Source: Hevea brasiliensis (taxonomy: Eukaryota; Streptophyta; Magnoliopsida; Malpighiales; Euphorbiaceae). From it: a stretch of 64,000 bases of DNA. Each line of letters starts with the position of its first letter. Position 1 is the first letter of the stretch. Shown one piece after another: positions 1 to 12,571 of the stretch. The translations under genes were made by a program, and so were the position numbers. The stretch is taken from contig NC_079503.1 of assembly GCF_030052815.1 (NCBI RefSeq), forward strand, positions 61,422,735-61,486,734, given 5' to 3'. The notes beneath the pieces are model-generated. The model saw nothing but the letters and a program-made list of their open reading frames with translations, searched no databases and was not told the origin of the DNA.

Positions 1-446
1 GATGGCAGTAAACGCCTCTCCCCATGTATTACCACATCACCGTACAGAGGGAGACCAAAAGTGACTGTCTTCAGTCTACAGTCAATCATGGCGTGATGCC
101 TAGCTAACCAATCCATGCCCAAGATGATATCATAATCTCTGAAGGGCATTTCAATCAAATCTAATAAAAAAACATGTCCTTGGATCACCAAAGGACAGTC
201 TCTATTGATTCTGTTAACCCGAACCTCTTGTCCTAATGGACTAGTTACTAGTACTTCAAAACCCATTTTGACACATGGAACAGCAAGTGAACTGACTATG
301 CTAGCACTAACATATGAGTGGGTTGAACCCGGATCAAATAACACAAATACTTCTTGATCAGAGATAGAGAATGTACCAGCTACAACATCAGAAGTCTCAG
401 CCTCTTCTCGCTGTCTCATTGTGTAAACTCTGGCTGAAGCACTTCC
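1..446 (-). pseudogene. Retropepsin (aspartic protease) start of element X, partial
   Basis: This is the part of the gag-pol polyprotein just after gag. On the minus strand it reads in one open frame from about 446 to the window edge. It includes MRQREEAETSDVVAGTF and the catalytic loop LFDPGSTHSYVS (about 309-345), the plant Ty3 form of the D-S/T-G aspartic protease motif. Further on come LGMDWLARHHAMIDCRLKTV and the start of the linker to reverse transcriptase. The enzyme would cut the polyprotein inside the virus-like particle. The frame is cleaner than in E and F. It is separated from gag only by one TAA (447-449) that looks like a CAA-to-TAA change. It is cut by the window edge, so pol beyond the protease cannot be judged. 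Confidence 0.85.
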
Positions 447-1661
447 TTATGCTGACTGACCAACAGTACCATGACTGCTAGAAGCAGTGCCTCTACCTCT
501 GCCTCTTCCTCTGCCAACTGATTGTGAACCTCTAGGAGCAGGACTCTGAATAGATCCTTTGGCAGTAGTAGGAGCTGAACCATATTTAGGAGCACTAGTG
601 CAGTCTTTAGCAAGATCGCCCTTGCCTCCACAGTTAAAACAGGCTCCTGTGGCCCAATAGTATTCTCGTCCATGAATCTTGCCATAAGTCTCACAGGGGC
701 AGGCCGGATATGAACCCCTGCTCGACTGCTGATCAGACCTAGGGGGTCTCTGTCCAGAGAATCGACCCCTTCCAAATCTTCCACCTCGACCCCTGCTGGG
801 TCCAGTAAATTTCTTCTTCTTTCCAGAGGTACCACCAGAACTTTGTTCAACTGATTTTTCCCCCTTATCTTTCTCTGATTTTTCAACTTTTTCTAATTTT
901 TCTTTTATTGGGGTCGCTTCTGATTCAATCCTTTCTAACTCGAGTACTTGAGACATGAGTTCTGAAAAATTGTTGTGTCTGAATCCCACTACTTGCATTC
1001 TCAAACTGGGCTTCAAACCAGTCTCAAATCTCTTGCATCTTGCCTTGCTGGTAGAAAGGAGACTCCCAGCATAATGACTTAAGTGGGAGAACTCTCTCTC
1101 ATACTCTACCACTGATCGGTTCCCTTGTTTCAGACTCAGAAATTCTTGCAACTTTTGATCCACATATGCCTCTGGAATGTATTTTTGTCTAAAATCTCTG
1201 ATAAAGTCATCCCAGGTCAGTACTGATGGTTCAGCCAAGCTGTGGGGGATGGTCTTCTACCAATCATACGCATCCCCTTGCAGTAGCGACACGGAGTATT
1301 CAAACTTTAGTTCATCTTGGCAGTGCAGCTTCTTAAACACTCTGTCCATTCTTTCAAGCCATTGCTCTGCCTCTAAAGGGTCCACTGTACCCTTAAATTC
1401 AGTAGCCCTATACTTTAATAACTTATCATACTGTCTGGCTGGAGGCAGTGGTTGTGCCACAGGTGTTTGGGGTGGAGCTTGAGCAGGCATACCCTTGGCC
1501 ATTTGTTGAAACATCGCAGCCATCTACTGTGCAAACTGTGCAGGAAACTGCGGCATTTGTGGGACTAGTGCTGCTGATCCACTGACATTCTGTAAAGTTG
1601 GGGTTTCCCCTTATGCCTCAGCTTCAACAGATTGCTCGACTGAGCGATCCCCTTCTTCCAT
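447..1661 (-). pseudogene. gag of element X, broken by in-frame stops
   Basis: Gag is the structural nucleocapsid protein of the virus-like particle. I place the start at the ATG at 1661-1659 (MEEGDRSVEQSVEAEA), because the gag copies of E and F begin the same way. In order there is a glutamine/proline-rich N-terminus, the Ty3 gag core (DPLEAEQWLERMDRVFKKLHC, then WDDFIRDFRQKYIPEAYVDQ and VEYEREFSHLSHYAGSLL), a lysine/arginine-rich stretch, and one zinc knuckle at 600-641. The knuckle is C-x2-C-x4-D-x4-C, with Asp replacing the usual His. Stops interrupt the frame near 1610 and 1525, at 1257-1259 (TGG to TAG in YDWW) and at 447-449. Only point mutations are needed to explain them, so decay is moderate. 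Confidence 0.88.
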
Positions 1662-1829
1662 TTTAGTATGAAATTAGGGTATCTCCTGAACAAGTAACAC
1701 ATGGATATTTCCCTCTGTAAGTTCATATTTATGATGTAATGCACTGTATGTAACAAATATGGACATTGAGCAATTGTACTTAACAAGGAAAGACACAAAT
1801 TCACAAGTTAAAAAATACTTCAAAATTTT

Positions 1830-1841
1830 GCTCTGATACCA
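1830..1841 (-). other. Primer-binding site of X (initiator tRNA-Met type)
   Basis: The minus strand reads TGGTATCAGAGC, the usual complement of the 3' end of plant initiator tRNA-Met. It lies 8 bases inside the LTR boundary, as expected for a minus-strand element. The stretch between here and gag (1662-1829) is the untranslated leader. Confidence 0.85.
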
Positions 1842-1849
1842 CTAAAACA

Positions 1850-4800
1850 TGTCACACCTTACCCCTCTGTAAGGCATAACATGATCCTGTAGAATACCTA
1901 ATGAACTACCAAACTTCACCCACTGATAACTCATTAAGTACCCTACAAAGGATTTTAAAACAATTTTCTTACTTTTGATAAGTGGTGAGCATTTTCTAAT
2001 TGGTATCAAAACGTTTAATTAAAGTTGAGAACTAGTTGAAACTTTTGGTCCAATTTATTTTTTTGCAAATTTTATAAAAATTTTGACAGAGTTCCGTCTG
2101 TATTTTGAGAAAACAGTTCTTCAAATACCTGAAAAAAAACACTTCCAATAATTTTTCTCAACAACTTCTTTAAAATCACAATCATCTCAATCGATTTCAA
2201 CACATTTATCAACTTCCAAAATTCAAATCCACCATTTCCAAAATCCAACAATCATCAAAATACCATTAATGAATTTCATTCAATTTAAAATAAAATACTA
2301 CTATTCATATTTCATTAATGACAAAATAATTTATATACATCATTGCAAAAATTTGCATTAAGAGAAATTCAAACTAAAAGTTATTACAAACTATATACAA
2401 GCTGCTCAAGACCGATTTTACATGTCCATACATTTATGTGCATTACATACATCAAAATAAATTTTTATAGTTAGGGTATAAAATATACCCGATAACTTCA
2501 AGCAGGTAGCTCTCCTGTCCTCAGCAGCTCAATCCGCTGCTCCTCTAGTCTCTATATCTCATGACAAGAATAATAGCCTACCACGAGTACTAGGACTCAG
2601 TGGTGCACAACATACTAAAATAATATTTATGCAGAATTTAAATCACATTTATTCAAAAATTGGACTGAACATGAGAATTAAATACAAAACATGAATTATG
2701 AGATTTTAATCTAAACAAGTTCATTTCAAAGTATCAAAACACATTTCATAAAACCCACAGTTATATTATGCTATTCGAAATAAATATAATCTCAATAGCC
2801 AGAGGCTAAGGAGAAGTCACATCACAAGGCTAGCTAGCTCAAATATATGGATATCCATTCAATTTCTTCTTCTACTGGTACACACCTCAACACTTCAGCC
2901 AGAGAAGGAATCAAAATTTGAAACTGATTACCCCCACTAGTCATGCTAGTGAGGTGTTCAAATATATGGTCATGACACTGTGATTTCAAAACTTATCTTA
3001 ATAATTTACTAAACATTGCCATTTCAAATATGCACAATAACTTTCAACAATTTAAATCAAAGCATCATAAATAATGTCACAATTCACTATTTCAAATTAT
3101 TCAAAACAATATGCAGAAAATAATTTACAGAATTTATACGTTGTGCACAAACCTTAAGCGAGTCGCCTCTTGGCCTTGACTCGATTCCTCGAGTTCTTTC
3201 CCGGTATTCTTTTCCACTAAAATGCACAGTTTCACATTGTTTCAGTATTATAACTTAGCATAATTCCAAAAATAATTTTAAATTCACTTTTACCTAGCTC
3301 TAATGTGCTAAACTTGATGTTCTTTAAATTTTGTGCTTCGGGGTTACTATTCACTATACTATTCAAGTCAATTTGTTGACTTTCTAAGGCTTAATAGGTA
3401 TGGGAATTCCAACTTTACCCACATAGCACATTTTGGTCACTAAATTTGTTGGTTTTGGTTGTTTACTCAAATTCTAAGTCTTTTAGGCAAATTTGCAAAT
3501 TTTCAGTTTTGGTGTTTTAAGTTGCAATGTTCTATTGGTCATTTTACTGTTAGAATTTGGTAAAACTTCCTTCCTAGAAAATGTTCCCTATTGTCTTAAA
3601 TTTATTCTCCTTTTTGGATCACTCCAATTGGAGTTTTTTAGCTCAAGTTAAAGCCATTTGAATAATGGCTGCCGGATTGGAGTTAACCCAGATTTTCTAG
3701 GCAAATTTTGGTTCTGACAGTTTTAGGTTATCAACTTGGGGTGGCCAAATGACTTGGTTAATGGCATAATTTGGGTTTGTGTTCTTCATGAAAGTTTTAG
3801 GTCTATATCGCAATGTCCACTGGTAAAATTTCAGGTCATTTAGACCTGCCTAGCTCAAGTTATGGCCAAATGAACAAACACTGTTCATTTGGTCAGTTTG
3901 TACAGGGCAGACTGAGAATTTCCGGATTTGGTCAATTTGTTCACTAGGTTTTGTTCACTTTTTGGGCATGCTTCCTAAATGAAAATTGTGTCATTTTGTG
4001 TCTATTTTTATTCCCAATTGGTCTCATACCAATTGGACTTGTAAATTTTTAGTTTTGATCCCCTAAAGGGACCTTGGTCCTGCTACCTGCATCATGACCA
4101 CATTGAGTCCAAATTTAAGCTCAACTCCATCACTTCCAACACACTTCATTTGGTAAAAAATGACCATTTCTCACCTCAAACTAGGTCAACCACATCATTT
4201 CACCATTTCTCCACATTTTGTCTCCCAAACCCTAGGTGTTCAAAACCCTAACTCACTAAATTGTTGCACTTAACTAAATCTAAGCATATCAATCTCACTA
4301 CCGCATTGGTACAAGCTTGCCTAACATATTAAATTCAATCAAAACACAAGCATATGCATAGTAACCCTAGCTGGCTGAATTTTTAGTTTGGCCCTCCACA
4401 AATGTTTTTATTTCATTTTAAGTTTATTTCTAAGTTAGTTGAGCTAAACACACAAAGTATAAACTGAATTTTTAAACTTAAATCACTAACCTTAATTTGG
4501 ATGTTCCTTTCTTCAAATTCCTCTTTTTCTTTCTTCTTTCTTTGCTAAATCTCCTTCTCAAGTGAGGGTGGTAAGGTTTTATGGTGTAATTTAAAAGCTT
4601 GAACTCAAGCTTTCATGGAGGACAAGAATGGTGAGCTTAGGGAGAGATGGCTGCCGATTTAGGTGAGGAAGAAGGTAAGTGGTTTTTTTAATTTTTTTAT
4701 GATTTTATGTCTTATTATGTGTGGGTGACTTGGTCAAATATGGTGGGAAATTAAAAATCAATTTTGACATCATTTTGATGTCATAAAAGTGATATATTAG

Positions 4801-5341
4801 CTTTTTAACTCTTTTTTTTTCATTTATTTTTCCTTAGTTCTTTAATTTAATTTTTGATCCCAAAAATTTCTTTTCTCTGATTTTATTTGACAGTTAGGTT
4901 AGGAGTCAGCTCTCGGGGTCAATTGACCAAATTGCCCCTCGTCGATTCCACCCAGTTTGCAAATAATTCAATATTTCTTTCGGATCCCTGCCCTAATTAT
5001 TTGACTGGCTTAACAATTCTTTTTCGTGATTTTCTCTTTTTCACTGTGTTTGTGATAGTCCTAAGGACCACAGCGTCACATTTTACGATTCGAAATTTGA
5101 GTTTAAATTGACTTCGCAGTCCTTCCCGAGAAGGTCACCCATCGCTGTGACTCTCGGCTCATTTAACTTCTTATGTTTTGTTTTTTCTTATTTATACTTA
5201 ACTAATTGGCAATTACTAATTATTTGTGCTTATGGCTTATCTAGTTGTCTTAAGTGTGGTTCTAATCTCCTTAATTGTTCGGACTGACACCGGTCACCGG
5301 AACAGTGAAATATACCAGGCTATATAAATAGGGGTGTTACA
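1850..5341 (-). repeat. 5' LTR of element X (about 3.5 kb)
   Basis: On the plus strand this runs from TGTCACACC to GGTGTTACA, that is TG...CA in the element's own orientation. It directly follows the primer-binding site. It is non-coding; short open frames such as 4887-5111 have no recognisable product. It contains a hairpin at 2581-2603, three copies of the ~200-bp internal module (anchors near 3578, 3791 and 3982), an inverted CCAATTGG pair near 4014-4036, and the shared U3 box at 4921-4937. No second LTR is visible, so its divergence cannot be measured. Confidence 0.85.
2581..2603 (-). other. LTR hairpin of X
   Basis: The plus strand reads CCACGAGT, a 6-base loop, then ACTC-A-GTGG: eight paired bases with one bulge. 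It sits where the other Ty3 LTRs in this window have their conserved hairpin, next to the GTGGTGCAC box. The second hairpin seen in A, B, C and F is degenerate here. Confidence 0.5.
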
Positions 5342-7859
5342 TTTTCATTCAAATACCCAAGCATTTCAAATCATCATAATTCAACACATAGGGTTGGCAA
5401 CATAACAATTTCTCAAACACTTCTAAAACACATTCATTCCGGCCACCCTCTTGTTATAATAATATCAATGGCCAACATTCGCCTTTTCAACAAAATAATA
5501 AACTCATTTCAATATTCAAATATTCTCAAAACAATATAAATAATTCACAATCACAAAGAAAACTCAAATTTGATTTATAGAAAGTTTATTCATTCATTTG
5601 AAATTTAAAACACAAGGAAATCAAGTTGTGCACAAACCTTTCTTAAAATTCCTTTCTTTGATTTAATTCTCTCATTCACTTCAAATTTTCTTCTCCACTA
5701 AAGATACACAATTTCAAAGCTTCAATACTCATTCTAATGTCCCCAATAACAAATCAAATAAATCTCTAGTAAAATTCCTAAACTAACTACATATTTCAAC
5801 TTTTCTAGATTTAGGGCAGTATTTGCACCTGACTTTAAAACTGAATTTCAACCTAGTTTCAATCATAATTTATCAAAGTGATCTTCATGAAAATTGTTCC
5901 TCTATGTCTTAGTTTTAATTATCATTTTGAATCACTCAATTTGGAGGTCTAGATGATCAGTCATGGTCAAAACACTAGGTACTACTCCTGTGTATGTTAC
6001 CCTATGATTCTCAAGTTTTCTAGATTTTCACCTAAACTTGCATTCCATATTCGAGCACTTTATGCTCAGAATTGGTATTAGGTCTCTACAACAAAGTTTT
6101 AGGCCTTTTTCTTAAGTTTCCAAATCAATTTTTAGCACCTCAATTGGAGATGTACAAAGGAAGCTATGCTATATTAACCACATGGAGGTCACAGGACAAA
6201 ATTGCTGAGTTGCAGGAAATTCTCTATTCTATTGTTATGAATTTCTCTAACATTTTAACCACATTTCCCTTACATCTAGGTCTAGGTCAAAACATCAAAG
6301 TTGTAGTTCTATATCTTATGGTTATTTTGGCTTTAGAATCATTTAATTTTCATTTATGTAGCTTTAGTTATGCTCATTTTGCCAAAACTATTCAGGTGGC
6401 AATTTCTCAAGTTTCTAAGTTAGTTCCAAAATCAGGGCAGAATTCTGGACTTACATTTTCTAGCTAATTTGGATAGGTTACAATCATAGTTTGACTTCAT
6501 GGCCTTCATATGAATTGTTCCCTTGTGTGTCAAGATTACACAGGTTCAAGATTCACTCAATTTGGAGTTTTGTAGAGTGAGTTATGCTTAATTAAGTACT
6601 GTTCATTTAGTCAATTTTCCAAGTTCTAGGTTTTCATTACCTGATTCTAGCCCTAATTGAGGTACATCCTAGCCATTTTTAAGTCAAGTGTTCTGCATGA
6701 AAGTTTTAGCATTTTGTCTTAGATTTCATCTCCCATTAGTTTCACATCAATTGGAGGTATATAGCTCAAGTTATGAGTTAATAACCCCACTGGACTCAAA
6801 CTGTCCAGATTCAGCACTCAAGGTAGCATTTCAATTCACTTAATTTCTCCACTCAATCATCGTTATTTCTCACTAATTTCACATCCATTAGTCATATTAT
6901 AACCATTTTAACACCAAACAAGCTTCATACCACAAAAACCCTAATTACATGCAAACCCTAATTGCCATCTCTCAATTTCCATCAAATTCAAGTATATATT
7001 TTATGTCTACTACTTAATTCACTCCTAAAATTCAAGTTTTTGAAATCCATGCACATAAACCCTAACTCCAAAACCCTAGACCTAAATTCCCTTCTTCCAT
7101 AGCAACCACAATTTGATCAATTTCATCACAATTTTTCACAAATAAACTTGGAAATCTTTAAATTCATAAACAAAGTAAACATAATTCTTCACTTACCTCA
7201 CTTAGCTAATTTTCCTATCTTCATAATCCTTTAATTTCCTTTGATTTTCTTGTCCCCTTTCTTCAAATCAAGCACTAAATGAAGGTTTTCTTGTGATTTT
7301 CTATGGAATTAGTGGAGGAATTATAGGGTTTGAGAGCTTGAAGGAAGCAAAAATGGAGGTAGGAGTGAGATAGGTTGGACAGTAACATGAAAGAGGAAAA
7401 GAAGATGAAAATGATGATGGTAGGTGATGTGTATAAGTGAGATTTTATCTTAAATAATTAACTTTTTGTCTTATATACAAACTATTCCCATTTATTTTAA
7501 TTATAATTTTGTTTATAATTATAATAATTCTATAATTCCTTCTATGGCCTCTTTTTAATTTTATACTTCTTTCACTTAATTTAATCCCATTCTAATGTAT
7601 CAATCTCACTTATTTTATTTGACATTTAGGTCAAAAGTAAACTCTTCAAGTGAATTGACCAAAATGCCCTTCATTGGGTTATAGTCCATCTTTTTTAATA
7701 ATATCGATTAAGTTCATAACCTGATGGTCACTTCGATTTTTATTTTGCTTTTTTCAATTAATTTTCATCTCATTTTTAGTTCTTGAACTAGCTTTGAATA
7801 GTACAATTCACAAACTAGAAATAGTTTTATTCAGAGCTCGAATTTTTTGGAATGTTACA
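5342..7859 (-). repeat. 3' LTR of element E, right-hand fragment
   Basis: It ends at TGTTACA (7859), directly next to the polypurine tract at 7861-7876, which fixes it as the 3' LTR of a minus-strand element. The left part should lie beyond element X, outside the window; 5342-5346 (TTTTC) is the presumed X target duplication. The shared U3 box is at 7653-7669. Five degenerate copies of the ~200-bp module have anchors near 5889, 6093, 6297, 6511 and 6699. It has no coding content. Confidence 0.75.
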
Positions 7860-7860
7860 A

Positions 7861-7899
7861 TTCTCCCCCTCTAAAAAGAAAATTTCATCCTTGAAATTT
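7861..7899 (-). other. Polypurine tract and preceding hairpin of E
   Basis: On the minus strand, TTTTAGAGGGGGAGAA (7876-7861) is the plus-strand DNA primer tract next to the 3' LTR. Just upstream, 7880-7899 forms a perfect 8-bp stem, AAATTTCA/TGAAATTT, with a 4-base loop. D has the same stem closed by a G-C pair instead of A-T. Confidence 0.75.
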
Positions 7900-7922
7900 A
7901 CCTGATATTAGTTTTTGAACAG

Positions 7923-8428
7923 CTATGGGTGTTGTCTCCTCATATCCTCTTCACGTTCCCATGTGGCTTCCTCCTTGGAGTGGTTCCTCCATAACACCTT
8001 TACTAGAAAAATTTGTTTGTTTCTCAGCTGTTTTGTCTCCCTTGTAAGAATAGCCATGGGCTCCTCATCATAGGTAAAGTTTAAACTGACTTCAGTGGAC
8101 TCCAAAGGCAATATATGTGAAGGATCTTACCTATACCTTCGAAGCATGGACACATGGAACACATTATGGATTCTATCCAACTCCAAAGGCAAGGCTAATC
8201 TATATGCCAATGGACCCACTCTTTCCAGAATCTCATATGGACCTGTGAAGCGAGGACTCAATTTCCCCTTTCTTCCAAATCTCATAATCTTTTCCGTGGG
8301 GAAACTTTCAAAAATACCTTATCACCCTCATTATACTCAATGTGTTTCCTTTTCAAATCCACATAGGACTTCTGTCGGTCAGATGCAGCCTTTAGTCTGT
8401 CTCAAATGATTCTAATCTTTTTCTCAGT
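7923..8428 (-). pseudogene. Integrase C-terminal region and chromodomain-type tail of E
   Basis: Minus-strand frames give, in order, [10 protein letters not shown], then after a frameshift near 8300 [32 protein letters not shown] and [12 protein letters not shown], then VLWRNHSKEEATWEREED at 7923-8111. The last two blocks are typical of Tekay/Del chromoviruses. There the C-terminal chromodomain-like tail is thought to guide integration to heterochromatin. A stop also lies before ILPLESTEV. It continues the integrase core that ends at 8429. No function is expected. Confidence 0.82.
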
Positions 8429-9458
8429 CTACTGCACAATTTTTGGGCCAATCAACTTTCTCTTGTCCACTTTATCCCAATATAAGGGAGTTCTACATTT
8501 TTTACCATATAGTGCTTCATATGGAGGCATTCCACTGCTTGATTGGTAGCTATTATTGTAAACAAATTCAATCAAAGGAAAGTATATATCCCAACTTCCT
8601 TCAAATTCAATAACACAAGCCCAAAGTATATACTTGAAGATCTGAATTATTCTCTCAGATTGGCCATCTGTCTGTGGATAGAATGCTATGCTGAAATTCA
8701 ATCTAATTCTTAGGGCTTTTTGAAGGCTTCCCCAGAATCTAGAAGTGAATCTTGGATCTCTATCAGATATAATGGATACTAACTCTCTATGTAATCTCAC
8801 TACCTCATCAATGTAGAGGCTTAGCCAATCTGTCCAAAATGTAATCCATCCTCACTGGTAGGAAGTGTACAGACTTAGTCAATCAGTCTATAATTACACA
8901 AATTGCATCATGACTCTTCTGAGTATGAGGAAGTCCCATCACAAAATCCATGATAATCCTTTCCCATTTCCACTCGGGAATAGGCAATGGCTGAAACAAT
9001 CCTGCTAGCACCTGGTGTTCTGCCTTCACTTGCTGATAAGTTAGGCATTTGGCTATAAATTCTACAATATCTTTCTTCATTCCTCTCCACCAGTAGTGCT
9101 CTTTTATGGTTCTGTACATTTTAGTTTCACTAGGATGCATAGCAAATGGTGAATCATGTGCTTCCTGTAAGATGATCTTCTTCAATTCAACATCATTAGG
9201 AATGCACATTCTACCCTGGTATAGCAACATGTCTTCACCATTTATTGAGAATTCTAGTTTCTTACCATCTCGAGCCTCTTCCACTAACTTTAAGTATCTA
9301 TCATCATTCTGAGCTGCTACTTTAATCTGTTCAATTAATAGTGGTTTCACTTGCAGAGTAGCCATAAGCCGCCCATCTGTATCAATCACTAATTTTGCAT
9401 GTAGTTCTCTTAAGTCATAAACCATAGATAAGGGTGAAACTTTCAAACTAGCTATGGT
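8429..9458 (-). pseudogene. Integrase zinc-binding and catalytic core of E
   Basis: Integrase inserts the cDNA into the genome. From 9446 leftward there is an N-terminal HHCC region (HDSPFAMHPSETKMYRTIK, HYWWRGMKKDI, CLTYQQVKAEH), in which the second Cys of C-x2-C is Tyr. Catalytic Asp 1 is in MDFVMGLP (about 8945), Asp 2 in SDRDPRF (8742-8766) and Glu in QTDGQSER (about 8655-8680), so the D,D,E residues are present. The frame stops at 8883-8885 and again near 8801. The RNase H to integrase linker (ASLKVSPLSMVYDLRELHA) starts immediately left of element D at 9458. Roughly 200 bp of E is missing between this point and 24304. Confidence 0.87.
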
Positions 9459-10050
9459 TGTAATACCCTCACCGTCGGTAGTCCGTACGCTCTATTGTTC
9501 CGGTGGCTGATATTTATCCGGATAGTTAGGGTGTTTGGAACTACACTTAAATAATAGTGAGGAGATATAAAATGATGAGATAAATGATAAGAAAATACGA
9601 AAAAAATTAAGGTAGAATAAAAGACATGAAATGAAATTAGGTTAAAAGAACTGTGTCCCGGACCCGCGAGAAACCCTAGGAAATAATTTTCGAGGTTTAA
9701 TTAAAAATTTACCGAGGTGTAAATGGCATTAAAAATGTCAAGAATAATTTAATTAATTGATAAAAGTGAAAATAAAAATAAATTAGATAGTGTAAAAATT
9801 TAAGGAATTATCCGTTTAGTAATTCCAAAAAAGAGGGACTTTAACCCGAAGAGGGGCATATTGGTCATTTGACATTTAAAGTTGACTTTTGACCAAAAAG
9901 TCCATTAAAAATGAGTGGTATTAAATTTAGAAAATTCCATAAAAACCCCCATGTAAATATGAAATTACATTAGTGCAATTAAGGGAACTTAAGTGAGCTT
10001 AATTGGAAATTTAAAAACCTTGATTATTTTATTCATAAATAAGGGTTAAT

Positions 10051-10070
10051 GGGGGGGGGGGGTATAAAAG
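10051..10070 (+). promoter_or_regulatory. G12 run and TATA box in D's LTR
   Basis: Twelve consecutive G are followed at once by TATAAAAG, about 600 bp into the LTR. This is the best core-promoter candidate of element D and probably marks the U3/R border a few tens of bases downstream. The G run is also a likely sequencing trouble spot. Confidence 0.55.
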
Positions 10071-12566
10071 GGATAGAAAATGGGTAGAAAAAAGAAAACA
10101 CTCTTCTCCCTCATCTCTCACTTGTGCCGAACCTAAGCCCCTCACTTCCCCATTGATTTTTCACTTGCATGCTTAGCCCTTGCAATAATCTTCAAATTTT
10201 CTCTTCATAAAAGTTGTTCCCCACTTCAAAAGGAAGCCATTGATAGTAATTTGAGGAAGCAAAAACTGAAGTTTGGCAAGTCAAGGAGGCTACCATTAAA
10301 GGTTAGTGTATAATCCCTTACTTCTCTTCCTTAATTTCATGAATTTAGGGTTAATTGAGTTAGTGTGTTAGGAAAATAGAAGGAATTGATGGGTAATTGG
10401 GAAACCCCCAATTCAACAGCCATGGAACTAGGGGAGATTTGTTTAATTTTTACATGAAATTGATGTTTAGTAATGTTAATTAAGCTAATTACATGAATTA
10501 GGATAGAAGTGCATGTGGGTGTTTGAGGTTTGATTGTGAATTAGGGTTTGTAATAATAAATTTTGGGCATTTTGTTTAGGCTTGAATCTACCCAATTTGG
10601 CATCCTTAATTAGCTTGATTATTGATTAAATTAGACACATAATTGGGGAATTATAATGTTGATTAAGGTGACTAAGAGTATAGGGATTAAATTGCATGTA
10701 TAATTGTTGATTTTGATACTTAACTTAGGGCTTTGAACAATTATGAGTAATTAAGGATGCTGCCCAATTTGGTAGCCTTAAGGAAAATAGAAAAATATAT
10801 GATTTCATGAATTAAATGGTGAATTATGGTGTCCAAGGATATGTGGAAATGAATTAGGCATTGATAGTTGAAATTACATGTATTAGTTAATTATTTCATG
10901 TACATATTGTTGACCTTGACCAATTGAATTTAGGGTTTTGAATTGGTTATTATAGACTTGTATATACTACTGGATATTGACTAATTGAGATGTTTTGGTG
11001 ATATTAGAAGTGCCATGAATGTATATTTAAAGTTTGGGAGATGGAGAAATGAATATTGGGAGTGTTCTTTTGTGCAGGTTGTGACATTGTTGAAAATAGT
11101 GTGTAAATTGAGTTCTAATTGACCTTGTGCGACTCCAATTGGTTTGAGGCCAATTGGAGGTGAAAAATGACCTAAAACACTCCATTTTCCATGTAGAAGT
11201 CATGACCAAAATCTGCCTAAAAAGTGACCAAAAGCTTGACCAAATCCGAATTGCCCTTTTAGTGAACCCAGAAATGACTAAATGAACAATATTCACTCAT
11301 TTGGTCATATCTCACTATATACAGGTCCAATTGATCTGAAATTTATACAATTAGAAAGCTTAGACATAGGGATACAACTCTTGTGAAGACACTAAAGCCC
11401 ATAAATGCCATTTACCTAACCAAATTGCTTGCCCAAGTTGGGGTACCAAATATGTCCAGAATTGAAGCTGCCCAAAATTGCTGAATAATGACCACTTGAC
11501 CAGTTTTGACAAAGAAGCCATAACTTGGTCCATAGAACTCCAAATGCCCTGAAACAAGTGGCAAATTTTCAATAAGACATAGGCCTACGATAATGGTATT
11601 TTGACCAAAACCCAGAAACTTAGGGAACTAGGTCAATTAACTTGATTAAATTGGCATACCAAATCTGGAAATGGTATAAATGACCATTAACTCCAGAATA
11701 GATTTCTAAGTATATCTCCCACTAGAACTTTTCAATTAAAATGAGCCATACCATTCTGAAAAGCTAAGAAATAAACCTTCAATTTTGTTTTAGACATCTT
11801 CCTCACCTTATGAATGTAAGAAACTCAAACATTGTGTTAAAACTACTGCCCTAATTGAAATCCTGTTACTACAAGACCTTTGAGTCTAGTCCAATAACTT
11901 GACTATAAGTAACTCTACAAGACTTGAAAAATTACAACAAAAACTTTTGAGTGACCATAATACATAGGGAAACATATCCTATGAAGAATAGTAGACCAAA
12001 ATATGGCAGCAACCTACTCAAATAAAATTAGCAAAGTATATTATCAAAACTGCCTAGTAAGGGAACTAAAATTCAGAATTGACCTAGTTATGGTTAATTG
12101 ACCATAACTTGAGTTATACAAATCCAAATAACATGATTCAAAAAGGAAAATAAAGACAAGACATAGAAGAACAACATCTATGAAGGAAGTGTGTCCAAAC
12201 AGTAGCCACAAACTGTCCAAAGTGATATGCAAAGTTGAAATCCTGAAATTGAACCTAAAGAAAGGTTCTTGAAAAACACTATTGGCTTACCCCTACTAAG
12301 TCACTACATACTAAATTACATTAAATAGGTATGTGAGATTCACTTTCCCACTATACATTGACATGAAAATTTAGTTAAATAATTATTAATGCTTGACTGC
12401 CCACAGTAAACCTAGGCTTATATGTATATAGTTGGATCGATTAGTATACCAATTAGGGATTATAGATAGCAGTAATGCCTACATGGAAAGTCATGGACTA
12501 ACAATATATGTTTGTTATGATTCTAAAAGGCATTGAATATCGGTATCAGGGGCTTACAGGGACGAC

Positions 12567-12571
12567 AATAC
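12567..12571. repeat. Target-site duplication of B, left copy (AATAC)
   Basis: AATAC precedes LTR B here and follows it at 22834-22838. Joining D across the two copies restores GACGACAATACGTAATGCC. This matches a second, nearly identical stretch of D at about 22906-22926, which confirms the empty site. Confidence 0.92.

Larger units (their letters stand above)
1..5341 (-). mobile_element. Element X: Ty3/gypsy (Tekay-like), 5' LTR, gag and protease start; cut by the left window edge
   Basis: Reading leftward on the minus strand, the order is 5' LTR (5341-1850), primer-binding site, gag, then protease, with the rest of pol outside the window. The gag and protease resemble those of elements E and F in this window, so all three belong to one lineage. 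The right end, TGTTACA on the plus strand, abuts sequence I assign to the interrupted 3' LTR of element E. X is therefore best read as an insertion into E. Its second target-site copy lies outside the window, so insertion cannot be proved here. Confidence 0.85.
9459..12571 (+). repeat. 5' LTR of D, first part
   Basis: It starts TGTAATACCC next to E's integrase linker. It includes the shared U3 box (9853-9870), a run of 12 G (10051-10062) directly before a TATAAAAG box, and degenerate ~200-bp modules (anchors near 11182, 11383, 11584 and 12171). It is interrupted at 12571 by solo LTR B. Joined to 22839-23795, the LTR is about 4.07 kb. Open frames on either strand here (for example 11027-11572) show no recognisable protein. 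Confidence 0.82.

Noticed and set aside
6072..6467. 131-codon plus-strand open frame
   Set aside because: It lies inside E's 3' LTR, on the antisense of the element, and spans two of the ~200-bp modules. No recognisable domain.
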